This document shows, in pieces, positions 1-11,081 of a stretch of DNA of 64,000 bases. This stretch comes from Engraulis encrasicolus (taxonomy: Eukaryota > Chordata > Actinopteri > Clupeiformes > Engraulidae), in the NCBI RefSeq assembly GCF_034702125.1, contig NC_085857.1, forward strand, positions 55,992,714 to 56,056,713. Reading direction: 5' to 3'. Positions within the stretch are counted from its first letter, which is position 1; every line of letters starts with the position of its first letter. The translations under genes were made by a program, and so were the position numbers. The notes beneath the pieces are model-generated. The model did not search any database, had not been told where the DNA came from, and saw only the letters and a list, made by a program, of their open reading frames with translations.

Positions 1-5
1 CATGC

Positions 6-334
6 TGCCTACTGTTGCAAATGCCAGGGTATTTCACATTGATTTCGGGGTGGCGTGCTCTATGCCAGTGTTTCCCAACCTTTTTTTGTCTTAAGTACCC
101 CCTAAGCCTTTTCTCATACCACAAGTACCCCCTGACTCATGCTTTATATCCCAATGTGACTATGCTCCATACATGCAGGGTGCTCGCGTACCCCTAGTGG
201 TACACGTACCCCTGGTTGGGAAACACTGCTCTATGCAACACTTATTTGTGCAACAAGTGCTGTTTTGAGGACCCATACTTTTTAAGGACAGGTTGCCTAC
301 TGTTGCAAATGCCAGGGTATTTCACATTGATTTC
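6..334. repeat. 41-bp direct duplication around a hAT MITE
   Basis: The 41 bases at 6-46 recur at 294-334 without change that I can see. The ~250 bp between the copies hold a small hAT MITE (66-228). This is a local segmental duplication or part of a larger repeat whose left side lies outside the window. No coding sequence. Confidence 0.7.
66..228. mobile_element. 163-bp hAT MITE with perfect 8-bp TSD
   Basis: Termini are CAGTGTTTCCCAACC and its inverse GGTTGGGAAACACTG, the CAGTG-type ends of hAT transposons. The 8-bp direct repeat CTCTATGC lies on both sides (58-65 and 229-236), as hAT insertion leaves. No coding capacity. A similar right terminus occurs alone at 31943-31962. Confidence 0.85.
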
Positions 335-913
335 CAAACTATTTATTTCCTAACTACAGGGACGTTAGTCGATACATAGTAATGACGCTACGACCAAGCT
401 ACTAGGGAATGTAATTAAACTAGTCGCTTCGCTACTGCCCAGCACTGAAAACCAACATACCCAGACGGCACACCAGTCTTGCCAACGTCGCCTAGATGCA
501 TTTTTACCACTGTAAAATACATTGGCAAGACGTCGTTAGTTCATCAGCGAAATGCCGGGCAGACGTGAAAAATGAGCAGTGCCCAGCATCTAGTTGATGA
601 GCTAACGCAATAGCATGCTAACGGTAGCCTTTGTCTATCTTTAGGCAGGGGAAAGGCAACTGAGAACGAGCAATGTCAAACAATTTACCACCAACAAGTA
701 TACTTAACATAGGAAATGTAATTTCTAAGATTCCTTTAGGCCTGCAAAATATGTCATAGGCCTATTTCATGTGAAGTTGCAAAACATTATAATGATATCA
801 GGGGCCGGATAAAACGGCCTCAAGGGCCCTCGAGACATAGGTTCACTACCCCTGGTTTAATGGTTAGTGATTCTGAAAAACACCACTGGGCAGCGTGAAC
901 AAACATACACACA

Positions 914-946
<33 letters not shown>

Positions 947-1204
947 TTTAGTAAAAGGCCAAAAAATGCCCTAGGGCCCCCAACAATCCCGTTGCCTAGG
1001 GACCCCAAAATCCTAGAAACAGGCCTGCCGACCCCCCACTCCCTCCCACCCACCTGACCTCACCCCACCCCACCCCACTTGAAATTGACTGTAGCAGCTC
1101 CCGACCTGATCACTGGCATTTACATATTAAAGGCTCTCCTAAGAAGGGGATGGGAGGGGGGCATGGGGGAGCCGCAAATGCTGTGGCTTGAGGTATGAGG
1201 CAAT
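335..1204. other. No gene seen; transposon fragment and CA repeat
   Basis: About 795-855 resembles a hAT end (GGGCCGGATAAAACGG followed by CACTACCCCTG). A (CA)n tract is at about 903-944 and a C-rich stretch at 1030-1078. Nothing else recognisable; the ORFs here overlap the simple repeats. Confidence 0.5.
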
Positions 1205-1750
1205 TTAAGCCGGGCATACACTGTGCGATATTTTCGCTCGTGGGTATTAAGCTCCTGCTCACACTGCACGATGGAATTTCACTATTTAAAAGTTCACATC
1301 TCACGACTCACGCCCTCACACTATACGAGCCGACAGTCGGATGCGAGCCAAATGCTTCCACTGCGCGACGCAACAGGCATGTTTCCCCGGTATGCAGAGG
1401 AGGGAACCTGCGCACCTGAGGTGGAGATGAGGTCGCGCTCAACAGCAAATCGCACGGCCCTATTAATTTGTGCATGTGAAGTGTCAAATCGGGTCGTAGC
1501 ACTGCTTTAACTGTGCGATTTATGCACGAGCCACGACCTGGATATCAAACCGTTTTGATTTTCTTGCGACCCCGCGATTGCACTATCGTGAGGCGAAATC
1601 GCTTGTCGTTACCCCATGTACACTGCACGATGCGAGACTCACGATTGACCTGCGATTGAGCAAGAAATCGGCCCGACTCCCAAAGAGTCGCGCCAGTGCC
1701 AAATCAGGGCAAAATCGGGGCAAAAGTCGCACAGTGTAAGCCCAGCTTAA
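1205..1750. mobile_element. MITE with TTAA flanks and internal subrepeats
   Basis: Inverted ends AGCCGGGCATACACTGTGCG on the left and CGCACAGTGTAAGCCCAGCT on the right lie directly inside TTAA at 1205-1208 and 1747-1750. TTAA flanks fit piggyBac-type or similar TTAA-targeting insertion. The motif CACTGCACGATG/CTGTGCGAT recurs inside (about 1264, 1510, 1620). No coding capacity; the ORFs across it are open by chance. Confidence 0.65.
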
Positions 1751-2094
1751 AGGTGCAAAACTCATCCACATATTCCTCTTTTCATGCAGTGCACCATGCC
1801 ACCATTGTGTTTCACATACCTGAATAGTTTGACATAAAAAATGAACAAAGTTAAATCACTACTAGCATTATTCAACACATTTTTTAAACTTTTGTTTAGA
1901 CTTTTTCGGACAGCCGGCTGTGACTGAATAAGCATGAATTCTGCTCTCTCTACAAACAAATCCTGAAGGACAATGTCCAGCCATCAATTTGTTACCATTC
2001 ATTTGTGTTCATGCATGGACAGCCATAATAATAATAATAATAATTTTATTTATAAAGCACATTTTCATACCATAGTGTAGCTAGAAGTGCCTAG
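1751..2094. other. No gene seen
   Basis: AT-rich sequence with a short (ATA)n tract at about 2024-2043. No recognisable gene or element. Confidence 0.5.
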
Positions 2095-2290
2095 TGGGGC
2101 AGCCATGGCCTAGTGGTTAGTGAGGTGGTATTAAAATAAGAGCGTTGCAGTTTCGAATCCCAACCTATGATCTCGCCATCCATGGCTGAAATGCCCTTGA
2201 GCAAGGCACCTAACCGCACATTGCTCCAGAGACTGTAACCAATAGCCTCTAAATAACTGTAAGTCGCTTTGGATAAAAAGCATCAACTAA
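2095..2290 (+). mobile_element. tRNA-derived SINE
   Basis: The head has a pol III A-box-like GGCCTAGTGGTTAG and B box GTTTCGAATCC. The body has the phrase CCCTTGAGCAAGGCACCTAA, and the 3' part TAAGTCGCTTTGGATAAAA is the LINE-like tail of V-SINE-type fish elements. The same body phrase occurs at 7767-7786. It is diverged, so probably old. Confidence 0.75.
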
Positions 2291-2478
2291 GCTTAAAGTG
2301 ATACTGTCCCATTTTTGGAAATAAGCTTTTTTTACACCTGTCTTTGATTTTAATAATAGGGTTTTACCGTTCTCCTGTACTTTCAACCGTTCTCTTTGTA
2401 TGGCAGTGCAGCAGTTAACATTGAGTCCTATGAGACCAGTTCGCGGCTAACTGGTCTCATAGGACTCAATGTTAACTG
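2291..2478. repeat. Truncated MITE ending in a perfect 30-bp hairpin
   Basis: 2291-2411 looks like the left half of a TTAA-type MITE, beginning with CTTAAAGTGATACTGTCCC. It runs into a hairpin whose arms at 2412-2441 and 2449-2478 are perfectly complementary over 30 bp around the 7-nt loop CGCGGCT. No coding sequence. Confidence 0.65.
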
Positions 2479-2506
2479 AAAGATGGGCATTGGTTTCAGT
2501 AACATT

Positions 2507-2835
2507 CAAGATGGCCACCCTTTCCACGTAAACAAGACCAAGAATACTTCGCTTAACAATGTGAGCATGAAATCTGGCACAAATGTTCATTGGAATCCAC
2601 TCTTCCAAAAAGAGGTGTTGGCCAAAGGGAAATCCAAGATGGCCACCATTGTTCAAGATGGCCACACTTTCCACTTGTAAGTTGTAAGGCCAATAATAGT
2701 TCAGTTAAAGACGGAAGGATGAAATTTGGAACACATGTTCATTAGAATCCACTCTTTGAAATAAGGACATTGACCACAGGAAAATCCAATATGGCTGAGA
2801 TTTTTCAAGATGGCTATCCTCTCAACTAATAATTC
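2507..2835. repeat. Diverged tandem repeat, ~149-bp unit (AAGATGGCCAC family)
   Basis: CAAGATGGC recurs at 2507, 2654 and 2806, a period of 147-152 bp. Each unit carries the matching phrase 'GTTCATTrGAATCCACTCTT'. The same family is present in reverse orientation at 10305-10860 and 16700-16880. Confidence 0.7.
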
Positions 2836-3745
2836 CTAATGTTGCCTGCTTTTAAGTACAGTTACTTCCATTGAAAACAAAACATACATCTAAAAAAAGG
2901 TTGGTTGTTTTTGACAAAACCTTGACAGATGGGATATAAAAGGACCAGGCAGGTCCTAGAGTTACACTTCACATTTGCAATTTCACTAGGCCTTGCACGT
3001 AAGATCAAGCATCTAGCATTCACACTTTCTACACTTAGCAAACTCTTCACAACTCTTTGCACTGGTTGCCGTCTCCATTCTTCATCAACCCTCTCCCATT
3101 TTCAGTCAGTTGGATTTTTAACTTCTGGCTGGCACAGACTAGTCTAAACCCACAACCTGCCTTCTTTCTTTGTTGCATGTTTAGTGTGATGTATCAGTTA
3201 TACTATTGTTTGAGGAATTTCTTCATATAGTCTTATCTTTCTGGCAAAATGTTCATGTCTTGTATCATCAATATATTCTGCAGTACTGAACCTCCCAATC
3301 ATGAACACCACTACTTTCTAATGTAACAGTGGCACGTTAACAGTTAATTAAATTCAACTCAGCTCTTGCACGACTACGCCACCTAGGGTGGGGGAAGACA
3401 ACCTAGGAGTGAAATTACCCCCCAAATTAGTAAACCAGGACACAGGTTCGGAGCACTCTTAGGCAGGAGTCAAGTTCAAGTGTTTATTCTCTTTTCACAG
3501 ATATGATATGTACAGCACAATTCGAAATCAGTGTTGGCTGATCAGGCCAAAATCATGAGTCTTGTGGATGCAAACAAGTACACTGTGGTTTCACATTCGA
3601 CACAGGGTTCAGTCCATACACATCGTCAATACAGTAATCATGCAGATCAATAAAATACACATCCAGGTCAGTGGAGTCAGGTGAATTCAAATGTGCAAAT
3701 ATGCAGTGGTGATGCAAAGGAACAAATACTAATACATTACAAAAT
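2836..3745. other. No gene seen
   Basis: I see no conserved coding signal, RNA gene or clear element. The short ORFs at 2862-3147 overlap on both strands and lack codon coherence. Confidence 0.45.
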
Positions 3746-4556
3746 CAGGGCTTTGAACCGGTTCAAGGAACGAAAACGAAAACCAGAAACTTTTTGTATT
3801 TTAAAGGGAACAGAAACGAAACCGGAAACGTTACTATTTTTTATGTTCGGGAACGGAAACACTTATTTAAAAATAATGGTAACCGGTTAATACCGGTTAA
3901 TACCGTTCCTCAAACAAAAAAAAAGTAATTATTTTCCTGTGCACGTTACCATGACGGCTGAGGTTCACGTCCTGTGTGATCAGACATTCTCTGACTGAAT
4001 GGAGAGAGAGCTGTGGATTACAAAGTCTCCACTCCACATCTTAAATAAGAGAAACCAATACAAAAGGGCAGAGTCTCCATTGAATCATTGTAAGATATTG
4101 CAGAGAAGCGTGTGTAAAGCGCACCGAGAATGTTTGACGTTATTGGGCATCCATGGGCGCTTCAAATATGCACAAACTCACAATGTCCATCATAGCGCTC
4201 GCCGTGACCCAAGTCAGCGTGGAGCGCGCATTTTCATCATTGAGGTTTATTCTCCTCTTAGGTCGTCCCTGAATGACAACATTCTGGAGGATATTCTTTT
4301 CATCCGCTTGAATAAACAGTTAAGAAGTAGGCTGCCTCATTTGCACTTCCGTCTTTCTTGGTTAATTAACGTCAGTTAGACCAATGGGGAGTAATCAGCT
4401 GACAGGAACGAAATTAACCGTTCCGGGAACAGTATTTTTTTGTTCTAACCGGTTCGGGAACGTCAATTTATTGGTGGAACGCATAACCGGAAACGTTATA
4501 ATTCCGTTTCTGTTCGGAACGGAACTTTTGGAAAAAAATAACGGTTCAAAGCCCTG
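3746..4556 (+). mobile_element. 811-bp defective hAT element
   Basis: Inverted termini CAGGGCTTTGAACCG (3746) and CGGTTCAAAGCCCTG (ending 4556) enclose subterminal repeats of AACCGG/GGAACG type. The flanking octamers TACAAAAT (3738-3745) and ACCAAAAT (4557-4564) match at 6 of 8 positions, a worn TSD. The interior keeps a transposase C-terminal remnant (4150-4330). Confidence 0.75.
4150..4330 (+). pseudogene. hAT transposase C-terminal (hATC) remnant
   Basis: Plus-strand translation gives the hAT dimerisation-domain signature TQVSVERAFSSLRF, followed in another frame by LNDNILEDILFIRLNKQL, so a frameshift lies near 4255. The rest of the transposase is missing. It is the only coding trace in the 3746-4556 element. 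An open frame from 3999 to 4379 crosses it but switches between the two real frames. Confidence 0.75.
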
Positions 4557-5936
4557 ACCAAAATACAATATGACTGAATTGTATTAAAGACAATATTGCA
4601 CTGATCCCTATTAGACGGGCCGTTATGTGGAGCAATATGGCCAATGGCCACACACACACACCACGCATACACACGCACGGCACCTTTGCGAGAGAGGAGG
4701 GAGGAGGGAGGCTACACTCAGACCTACGAAACGCCCCAGTACGGGGAAGACAGGGCAATGGTGTCACTCTTAAAGGGGGGGCTAGGCTTAGGCTAACCAA
4801 TAGCAGCACGGTTGAAAAGGGATAGTTAAAGACTAGGGAAAAGGCCACACAAAATAAACACACACAATAAAGTAGGCACACAAAATAAAAATAAAACACA
4901 CATCTACTACTGCTACTAAGCACAGCAAAATAGTAATAGTCACCCAAGTGCACACAGTGATGGAAAAGTGAGGGAATCCGCCACCTGAAGACCGGCGCGC
5001 TATGGCAACTCCATACCTATCCAGGGAGGAGAGAAGAGAGAGACACTCAATAGCCAGAATGACACGTGCTAATGTATTACACCATTTGCATACAAAGTGA
5101 GGACTAGATGCAACTTAACTTTCGTGTAGCAAGAGAGAGGAGAGAACTACACCGCCGTAGGTTGACTGAAGGGGGTGTACACTTGCCTCCGGCGCCGTGC
5201 CTAGATGATAACCACACACGCACACAGACGCACAGAACACGCACGCACTCACAACACACACAAGTAGCAACCAGACCTGCGCAGTGCGCAGCAAGGAGGC
5301 TGGTGTCCCAAGAAATGGGCCCGAAAATAACAAACCAACAGAAATGAAAATAATTAAACTAAACAAAAGTCAGGTCACAAGAAAACTAAACAAATAAACA
5401 ATGGGCCCAAAGCAGGACGAGCAGGTGGAGCCAGTTCGGAACCGGCGCAGAGTGTGACGGCAACAAAACAGCAACCTCCGAGGAGTGTAGCTAGCAATCC
5501 CACCTGTAACAGACGGGTACCCATTACTCACTAGCCTAGAGGTAATTGGTGACAGCGACAATCAAGAGGAAGAAATTAATACTTAAGGCGTCAAAGAGGC
5601 ACCGCTAACCCGATCATAGATCCATGGTTCGGAACAATCGCAATTTGGACCACACACTGAGGGAAGATTTAGTGAATAGGGTCATCATTACCATCAGAGC
5701 AACAACATCAACGTAGTGTAGTGGGATGCTGGCCCCTTTAAGGCTCGGAGCCATTCAGCGTCATGGGGGTGTCACTTCCTCAATCTCTTGGCAGGCAATT
5801 TTCCATAAATATGAGCGGTCTGTTCAGAGGCAGACAAGCACGCTTGGCCTATACTTTGGCGTCTTCCGACTTCTTGGCTGCAGCTGTTGTCGTCCCTCTG
5901 GCTCGAGTCTCTTTCACTTGGGCACTCACTTTGTCC
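4557..5936. other. No gene seen
   Basis: Mixed-composition sequence with short CA-rich patches (4650-4675, 5210-5262). Open frames on both strands (for example 4546-4953 minus, 5108-5347 plus) are simple-sequence or mutually overlapping and show no domain. Confidence 0.4.
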
Positions 5937-6470
5937 GAACTCCGGTACGTAACTGCACTGTGTATTTACCTAGCTTGTGTGGCTATCTTCTTGCTCTGCT
6001 TGCTCGTTCAGGACTGCTAACCCTGGCTCTTGCACAGCTTTTCAGGTTGCCTACGGTGCTCAACCTTTACCTGTTTCTACTGGTGGCTTCCTGGTAGGCT
6101 GCCACAGTTCTACTTGCGTTATTCACTCCGGTACGTATCGTATTGTTTAGCAAATGTGTGCTCATTTAGCTTTGGCGGCTAGCGCTTTGTTTGGCTTGCC
6201 CGTTCATGGTTGCTAACCCTGGTTTTGCATGGCTTTCAGACTGCCCACGGCACTCAACCTTTACCTGCTCCTACTAGACCTCGTAGTAGGTGGCCTTGGT
6301 CCTACTTGCGTTATTCATCATCCATACTCGGGTATGTAACCGCATTGTGCATTTGCCTAGCTTTGGCGGCTAGCGCCTTGTTCTTCTGCTCTTTCGTGAT
6401 TGCTAATTTTGGCTTCTGCATGGCTTCTAGACTGTTCAGCCTTACTTGTTGCTTGGTGGCTTCATAGTAC
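5937..6470 (+). repeat. Three diverged tandem units of ~150-195 bp
   Basis: Units begin near 5937, 6125 and 6323 with CTCCGGTACGTA or CTCGGGTATGTA. They share the phrases TAGCTTTGGCGGCTAGCG, TGCTAACCCTGG and CTCAACCTTTACCTG; the third unit is shorter. Each start carries a splice-donor-like GGTAYGTA. No convincing reading frame runs through all copies. Confidence 0.6.
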
Positions 6471-6768
6471 GCTGCCCATCTCGACCAGTGTCCTCGTTGT
6501 ACTCAAGGGCTCCACGCTCGCCAACCTCGAACTGATGGTAAGTCCCTCTCGGCTCCAATACTTTTACTGCTGCCCCCGGCACCACTACTGGGGCTTAGCT
6601 AATGTTGGCCTGTTGTTTGGCTTTAGGTTGCTGCTGTGACAGCCATCCGTGTCAAGACCCCGGCTGCTGCTTAGAGTGGGAACGATTGCTGTATTGCAGA
6701 AACTGGTGCCTGTGGGCATTAAGTGTCTCATTGTGTGCTCGGTGTTGTGTTGGTGGGGGTGACTCCAC

Positions 6769-6773
<5 letters not shown>

Positions 6774-6860
<87 letters not shown>

Positions 6861-6963
6861 CCGATCAGTGTGCGTGTGTGTACGGTGTGGGTGTGCTAGT
6901 GTGTGGGCCGCTCCACATAGTGTGTGTGTGTGCGCGCGTGCGCTGGTGTGTGGGTGCTCCGCA

Positions 6964-6998
<35 letters not shown>
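6774..6998. repeat. (GT)n microsatellites
   Basis: A nearly pure (GT)n tract at about 6774-6858 is followed by shorter GT tracts at 6919-6932 and 6966-6998. Valine/cysteine-only open frames here are artefacts. Confidence 0.95.
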
Positions 6999-7002
<4 letters not shown>

Positions 7003-7041
7003 AACGGTGTGTGTGTTCAGTGGATGAGTGAGGGGATCCAT

Positions 7042-7079
<38 letters not shown>
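7042..7079 (+). repeat. Poly-G tract of 38 bases
   Basis: An uninterrupted run of 38 G. It is either a true homopolymer expansion or a sequencing/assembly artefact; sequence alone cannot decide. Confidence 0.9.
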
Positions 7080-7080
<1 letters not shown>

Positions 7081-7357
7081 GACTGGAAAAATTAGGCCTA
7101 CCTCTTTTCTTTATTTTGATTCTTTTTCTTGTGTCTAACCTTTTTGTTTAATTGTGTGCACCTTTCATTCATTTTGCATGGTTTGTTGCGGTTTGATTTC
7201 TTTTCTTTGATTCTCGGTTTGCTGTGTCCTTTTCTTTGCCTTTATTAACTTTGAGGTAGCGCCCTGTTACAGTTGGGCCAACTGTCGGCCCCTAGTGGCA
7301 ACCCCTGTATGACGTGTGTGTGTGTGTGTGTGTGGGCTAGTAGGTAGACCCACTGAG

Positions 7358-8234
7358 CAGAGATGTGGACTTGTGACTTGGACTGACTTGTGACTTGAAT
7401 CACAAATGACTCCACTTGAGACTTGACTTGCCAATATTAGGAATGACTTGTGACTTTACTTGACTTGTACGCCATGACTTGTGACTTGACACGACTTGAC
7501 AGTTTTAGCTTGCAATGACTTGCAATAGTGCTCCAAGTCAATGAATATATCATTTTTTTGCATTTGTATGTGAAAAAAATACATGAATCCATGCTTAAAA
7601 AAATATATGATCAATTGTGGGTTGGTCACCCAAAAAAAACATGAAAGCGTGTCTGCAGCCGTGGTGTAATGGTTAGGGAGTTGGACTGAAGATCACAGAG
7701 TTGCAGGTTTGAATCCCACCCTTAGACCCACCTCTCCCTTCACCTCCATCCATGACTGGAGTGCCCTTGAGCAAGGCACCTAACCCCACATTGTTCCAAG
7801 GACTGTCACCAATATGTGCATTGAATAAAAAATAAAAGTAACTTAATGAATAATTATAAACCGTGGTAAAACCATGGTTCAATTTATAGTTAAACCTAGT
7901 AAAACCAAAAACCAATGCCGTACCATGCTCAAAAAACTGAAATCATGGTCGATTTTCGTAAGGGACATGACTGTCGAAGGGGGACATGCAAAGCAGTGTG
8001 GAGAGGTAATGCATTTATGACCAATGGTAATTGTCAATATTGCACATAGAATACAAGGTGGCTTGTTAAGGACTTGGAAAAAAATAAGACTTGGACTTGA
8101 CTTGGCTTTGGCACGACTTGGACTTGGACTTGACTTGGTCAAATGTGTTGTAACTTGTGACTTGACTCGGACTTGATTGGAAGGACTTGAGACTTACTTG
8201 CGACTTGCAAATTAGTGACTTGGTCCCATCTCTG
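7358..8234. mobile_element. Non-autonomous hAT of GACTTG-repeat type with nested SINE
   Basis: Left end CAGAGATGTGGACTTG and right end CTTGGTCCCATCTCTG are inverted. The arms are built of many GACTTG repeats. Flanking octamers CCACTGAG and CCACACTA agree only in the first four bases, so the TSD is eroded or the ends are misplaced. A SINE at 7653-7828 sits inside. Confidence 0.7.
7653..7828 (+). mobile_element. tRNA-derived SINE nested in a hAT element
   Basis: tRNA-like head with A-box-like GTGGTGTAATGGTTAGG and B box GGTTTGAATCC, then GCCCTTGAGCAAGGCACCTA as in the 2095 SINE. Its position inside the GACTTG-type hAT shows that it inserted later. Confidence 0.75.
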
Positions 8235-8873
8235 CCACACTAGAACTGTTAATCCTGCACCAGAGTGACATACTTTTAAAAGAAAAGAGTGAAAACGTAT
8301 ATTTTTATAGATTACAAGAAAGAAAATAAAGATTTCTATGATTCAGAGTACAGCCAATGTCTCCGACTCTCTCTCTGCACGAACCTGTGTTTTTGTGGTG
8401 TGCGAACCTGTGTTTTGCTGTGTGACACTCAAACACAATTTTCCCTTGGGGACTTAAACTCCCTAAGGGTGGCGTAGTCGATTACAAGTACTTCCTGTTT
8501 CAGCCACTTCTCTACAATAGCATAGGCCAGCTTACCATCCACTGACTGCAGTCAGGTACACAGGGGCCAACCCCTTTGGCCACTCCAAAGCCGGCGCAAG
8601 CACCACAAATCAGGCCTGCACAGGGGTGACACACCAACCAAAGAGAGGTACACACCGGTGCAGTATTACCGAATCTACCGGATAATGATCACGGCTAGCA
8701 GCAGCTCACACGCCAGCCGGCATCCTCGCCCTCAAAGCAACAGCTGAGCGGAGAGAGACCCACGTCACGTCCCAAAGCTAAATTTATCAACATAAAAGTC
8801 CTGCCAGTAATGGGCCAGCCAATCACAGACAAAGGACCAAAATCAGTCAGATTGAGGGGTGGAGCCCAATCTG
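8235..8873. other. No gene seen
   Basis: No recognisable gene, RNA or element; short frames only. Confidence 0.4.
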
Positions 8874-9681
8874 TCACATACAGAACCCTAATGTCGTCCT
8901 CCTCAATGTTTGGGGAGAGCTGGTTACTGGAGTGGCCTCTGTAAAACTGTGGTCTCCTTTTCTTTTTAAAATTTCATCAGTGGTTTTGAAGACTGAGACC
9001 ACATCACAACTAAAGAACAACATGTCTTTGACCTTCTCTTGGCCAGCAGTCCTGTAAAGGTGGTGAATGTCAATCAATCAAAGGCTCTGGCTTTGAGCAC
9101 ACATCAGCCACAGCTGCTGCACATGTATGCTTTGCTGAGTGGGGAAAATTGCCACTAGCACAATCAGTTTGGTGTAGACATCTGAACAACCAAAAAATAA
9201 ACCTGCTCTAACTTGGTCAGGACATTCTCAAAACCATTACAGTTCTCCTGGTCAAACCTTTTGACCACAGTCAACTCAATTAGAGGTGTAGGGGGTGGTG
9301 TTACCAGTATAGCATTATACCTGAATTCCAATGGCTTTCCCTTTGTAAACGCAGTGTAGTAACAAGGCCAAAAGGAAATAGCTGTGGGTTCCCTCAACTG
9401 GTCAGCAAAGAGTTAAAAGAGCAGTCACTACAATACACTTGACTTGTCTGAGGGTGAGAAAGTTGGCTATTCTGTGGTATGTTGGCATTTATCTGTGGAT
9501 ATGTCCAGTTAAAATCCAAAAGATTGCTGAAAACTGGTAAGTCTTCTGGGTAACTGGACCTCCCATTGCAGAGTTGAGAATGTCTCAAACAGGTGCAAAT
9601 GCTAGCTTGGTCTAATTTACCCAGCCTTATGAAGTTTAACATGTTCAATTTAGTCTGTCTGGTCCTTCTATACCTGTACAT
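8874..9681 (-). pseudogene. Unrecognised coding-like stretch on the minus strand
   Basis: Three successive minus-strand open blocks (9681-9394, 9397-9164, 9077-8874) have protein-like composition. The last includes DMLFFSCDVVSVFKTTDEIL, which reads like a globular protein segment, and a further short block between them (about 9180-9085) is also partly open. In-frame stops separate the blocks and I found no clean splice sites joining them. It may be a decayed gene or a transposon-encoded protein. I do not recognise the family. Confidence 0.25.
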
Positions 9682-9748
9682 ATTTCTGTTAAGATTCTCA
9701 TAACTTCAAGTGTTTTTTTGCCACATTACGAAAAAAGTTTGCTATTGT

Positions 9749-10197
9749 GACGGAGTTAATCTTGCACCTGTTCACCCCCCTTGGGGATCGAACATGCAAT
9801 CTCGTCAACTACAACGGTCCGGCAATGGGAGACACAGACTAGTCTCTCGGCCCAACGGCACGAGACTGTATGAAGCTATCGGAGGGAGGTTTACCAACGT
9901 TCCACGCCAACTCTGTGCTAGTTAGCCTCCGTTACACTCTCCCCCTTAAACCTCACTCCCATCCCGGGTCAGCGGCACCACTGTGACGGAGGTCATCTTG
10001 CACCTGTTCACCCCCCTCGGGGATCGAACGTGCGATCTTGTCAACTACAACGGTCCGGCAATGGGAGACACAGTACGATACCGCTGGGCCAAGAGACTAG
10101 TCTCTCGGCCCAACGGCACGAGACTGTATGAGGCTATTGGAGGGAGGTTTACCAACGTTCCACGCCAACTCTGTGCTAGTTAGCCTCCGTTACACTA
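9749..10197 (-). repeat. Tandem duplication of a tRNA-like repeat
   Basis: Two ~200-bp copies (about 9749-9947 and 9982-10197) share nearly identical sequence from 'GACGGAG' to 'GCCTCCGTTACA'. On the minus strand each has a B-box-like GTTCGATCCCC. Copy 2 has ~25 extra bases, CGATACCGCTGGGCCAAGAG, that copy 1 lacks. Probably a tRNA-headed SINE duplicated in tandem. Confidence 0.6.
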
Positions 10198-10304
10198 TTG
10201 TACAAAAAAATGGTCTTTGATTTATACGATCATGCTTTTAGTTTTTCATGAAGTAATTATAGATACTACAAATCAGTTAACTATAAGGAATCATTGATGG
10301 AATG

Positions 10305-10860
10305 AAGCCATCTTGGAAATAGACAGCCATCTTCCATTTTCCTTTGGCCAGCACCCTGTTACTCAAAGAGTGGATTCTAAAAAAACATGTTGTGCGGCCT
10401 AATGTCATGTTTGCATCATTAAGTCAACTAGGCCATATAGTATATGAGTGAAAAGGGTGGCCATCTTGAATAAGAGGCAGCCACTATGGCCAACACACTG
10501 TTTCGAAAGAGAGGATTCTAATGAACATTTGTCCCATATTTAATTCTTGCATCATTGAGCTAAGTTTCCTCAAGAGGACAAGAGGAGAGGGTGGACATCT
10601 TGAAAAATGGCAGCCATCTTGAATTTTTGTGTTGCAAATGTTTTTTGTGAAAGAGTGCATTCTAATGAACACTTGTGCCTTACCGCATTCTTGCATCATT
10701 AAGTGAACCATTCTTGGCCTTATTTACAAGTGGAGAGAGGGTGGGCATCTTGAAAAATGGTGGCCATCTTGGATTTTTGCGTGGACAACACCCTTTACTG
10801 AAAGACATCATTCTAATGAACATGTGTGCCAATTTTCATGCTTGTGTAACCGACCTATTG
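10305..10860. repeat. Tandem repeat, GGCCATCTT family
   Basis: Several ~130-150 bp units, each with GGCCATCTTGAA-like, GATTCTAATGAACAT-like and 'TTGCATCATTAAGT' phrases (starts near 10459, 10590 and 10741). They are the reverse complement of the family at 2507-2835. The short frames across it are repeat shadows. Confidence 0.7.
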
Positions 10861-11073
10861 TCTAACTGTCTGTGTGTTGTCCTCTTGGAGCCACCGTAGC
10901 TCCTCCTCTAGATGACACACCCCCTCCAGGTAGCAGGTTGATGGCTATTCAGCAATTAGCTTGGCAGTCATAAAAAGGGCACTAACCTGTTGGCTAGGCA
11001 CAAGCCTTGCTGTCACACTGCTGCCCCAGTCCTCGCTGCTTTTAACTTGAGAAGTTTCACTTCTGCAGTAAAC

Positions 11074-11081
11074 CTAAACGC
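11074..11081 (+). repeat. Left target-site duplication of the hAT element
   Basis: CTAAACGC, repeated exactly at 15297-15304. Eight base pairs is the hAT TSD length. Confidence 0.9.

Noticed and set aside
2095..2165. Genuine tRNA genes at SINE heads (also 7653, 33016, 34340, 34515, 35245)
   Set aside because: A and B boxes are present but no proper cloverleaf with acceptor pairing; each is followed by a SINE body.
3999..4379. 126-residue plus-strand frame as a gene
   Set aside because: It mixes two frames of a decayed hAT transposase C-terminus.
5726..6097. 123-residue frame as a membrane protein
   Set aside because: Hydrophobic by composition, overlaps another frame of equal quality and lies partly in a tandem repeat.
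3369..8480. A 5-kb element bounded by CGACTACGCCACC and its inverse
   Set aside because: A 13-bp inverted match over this distance is expected by chance in 64 kb. No TSD or internal homology supports it, and similar GGCGTAGTCG words occur elsewhere (about 16650).
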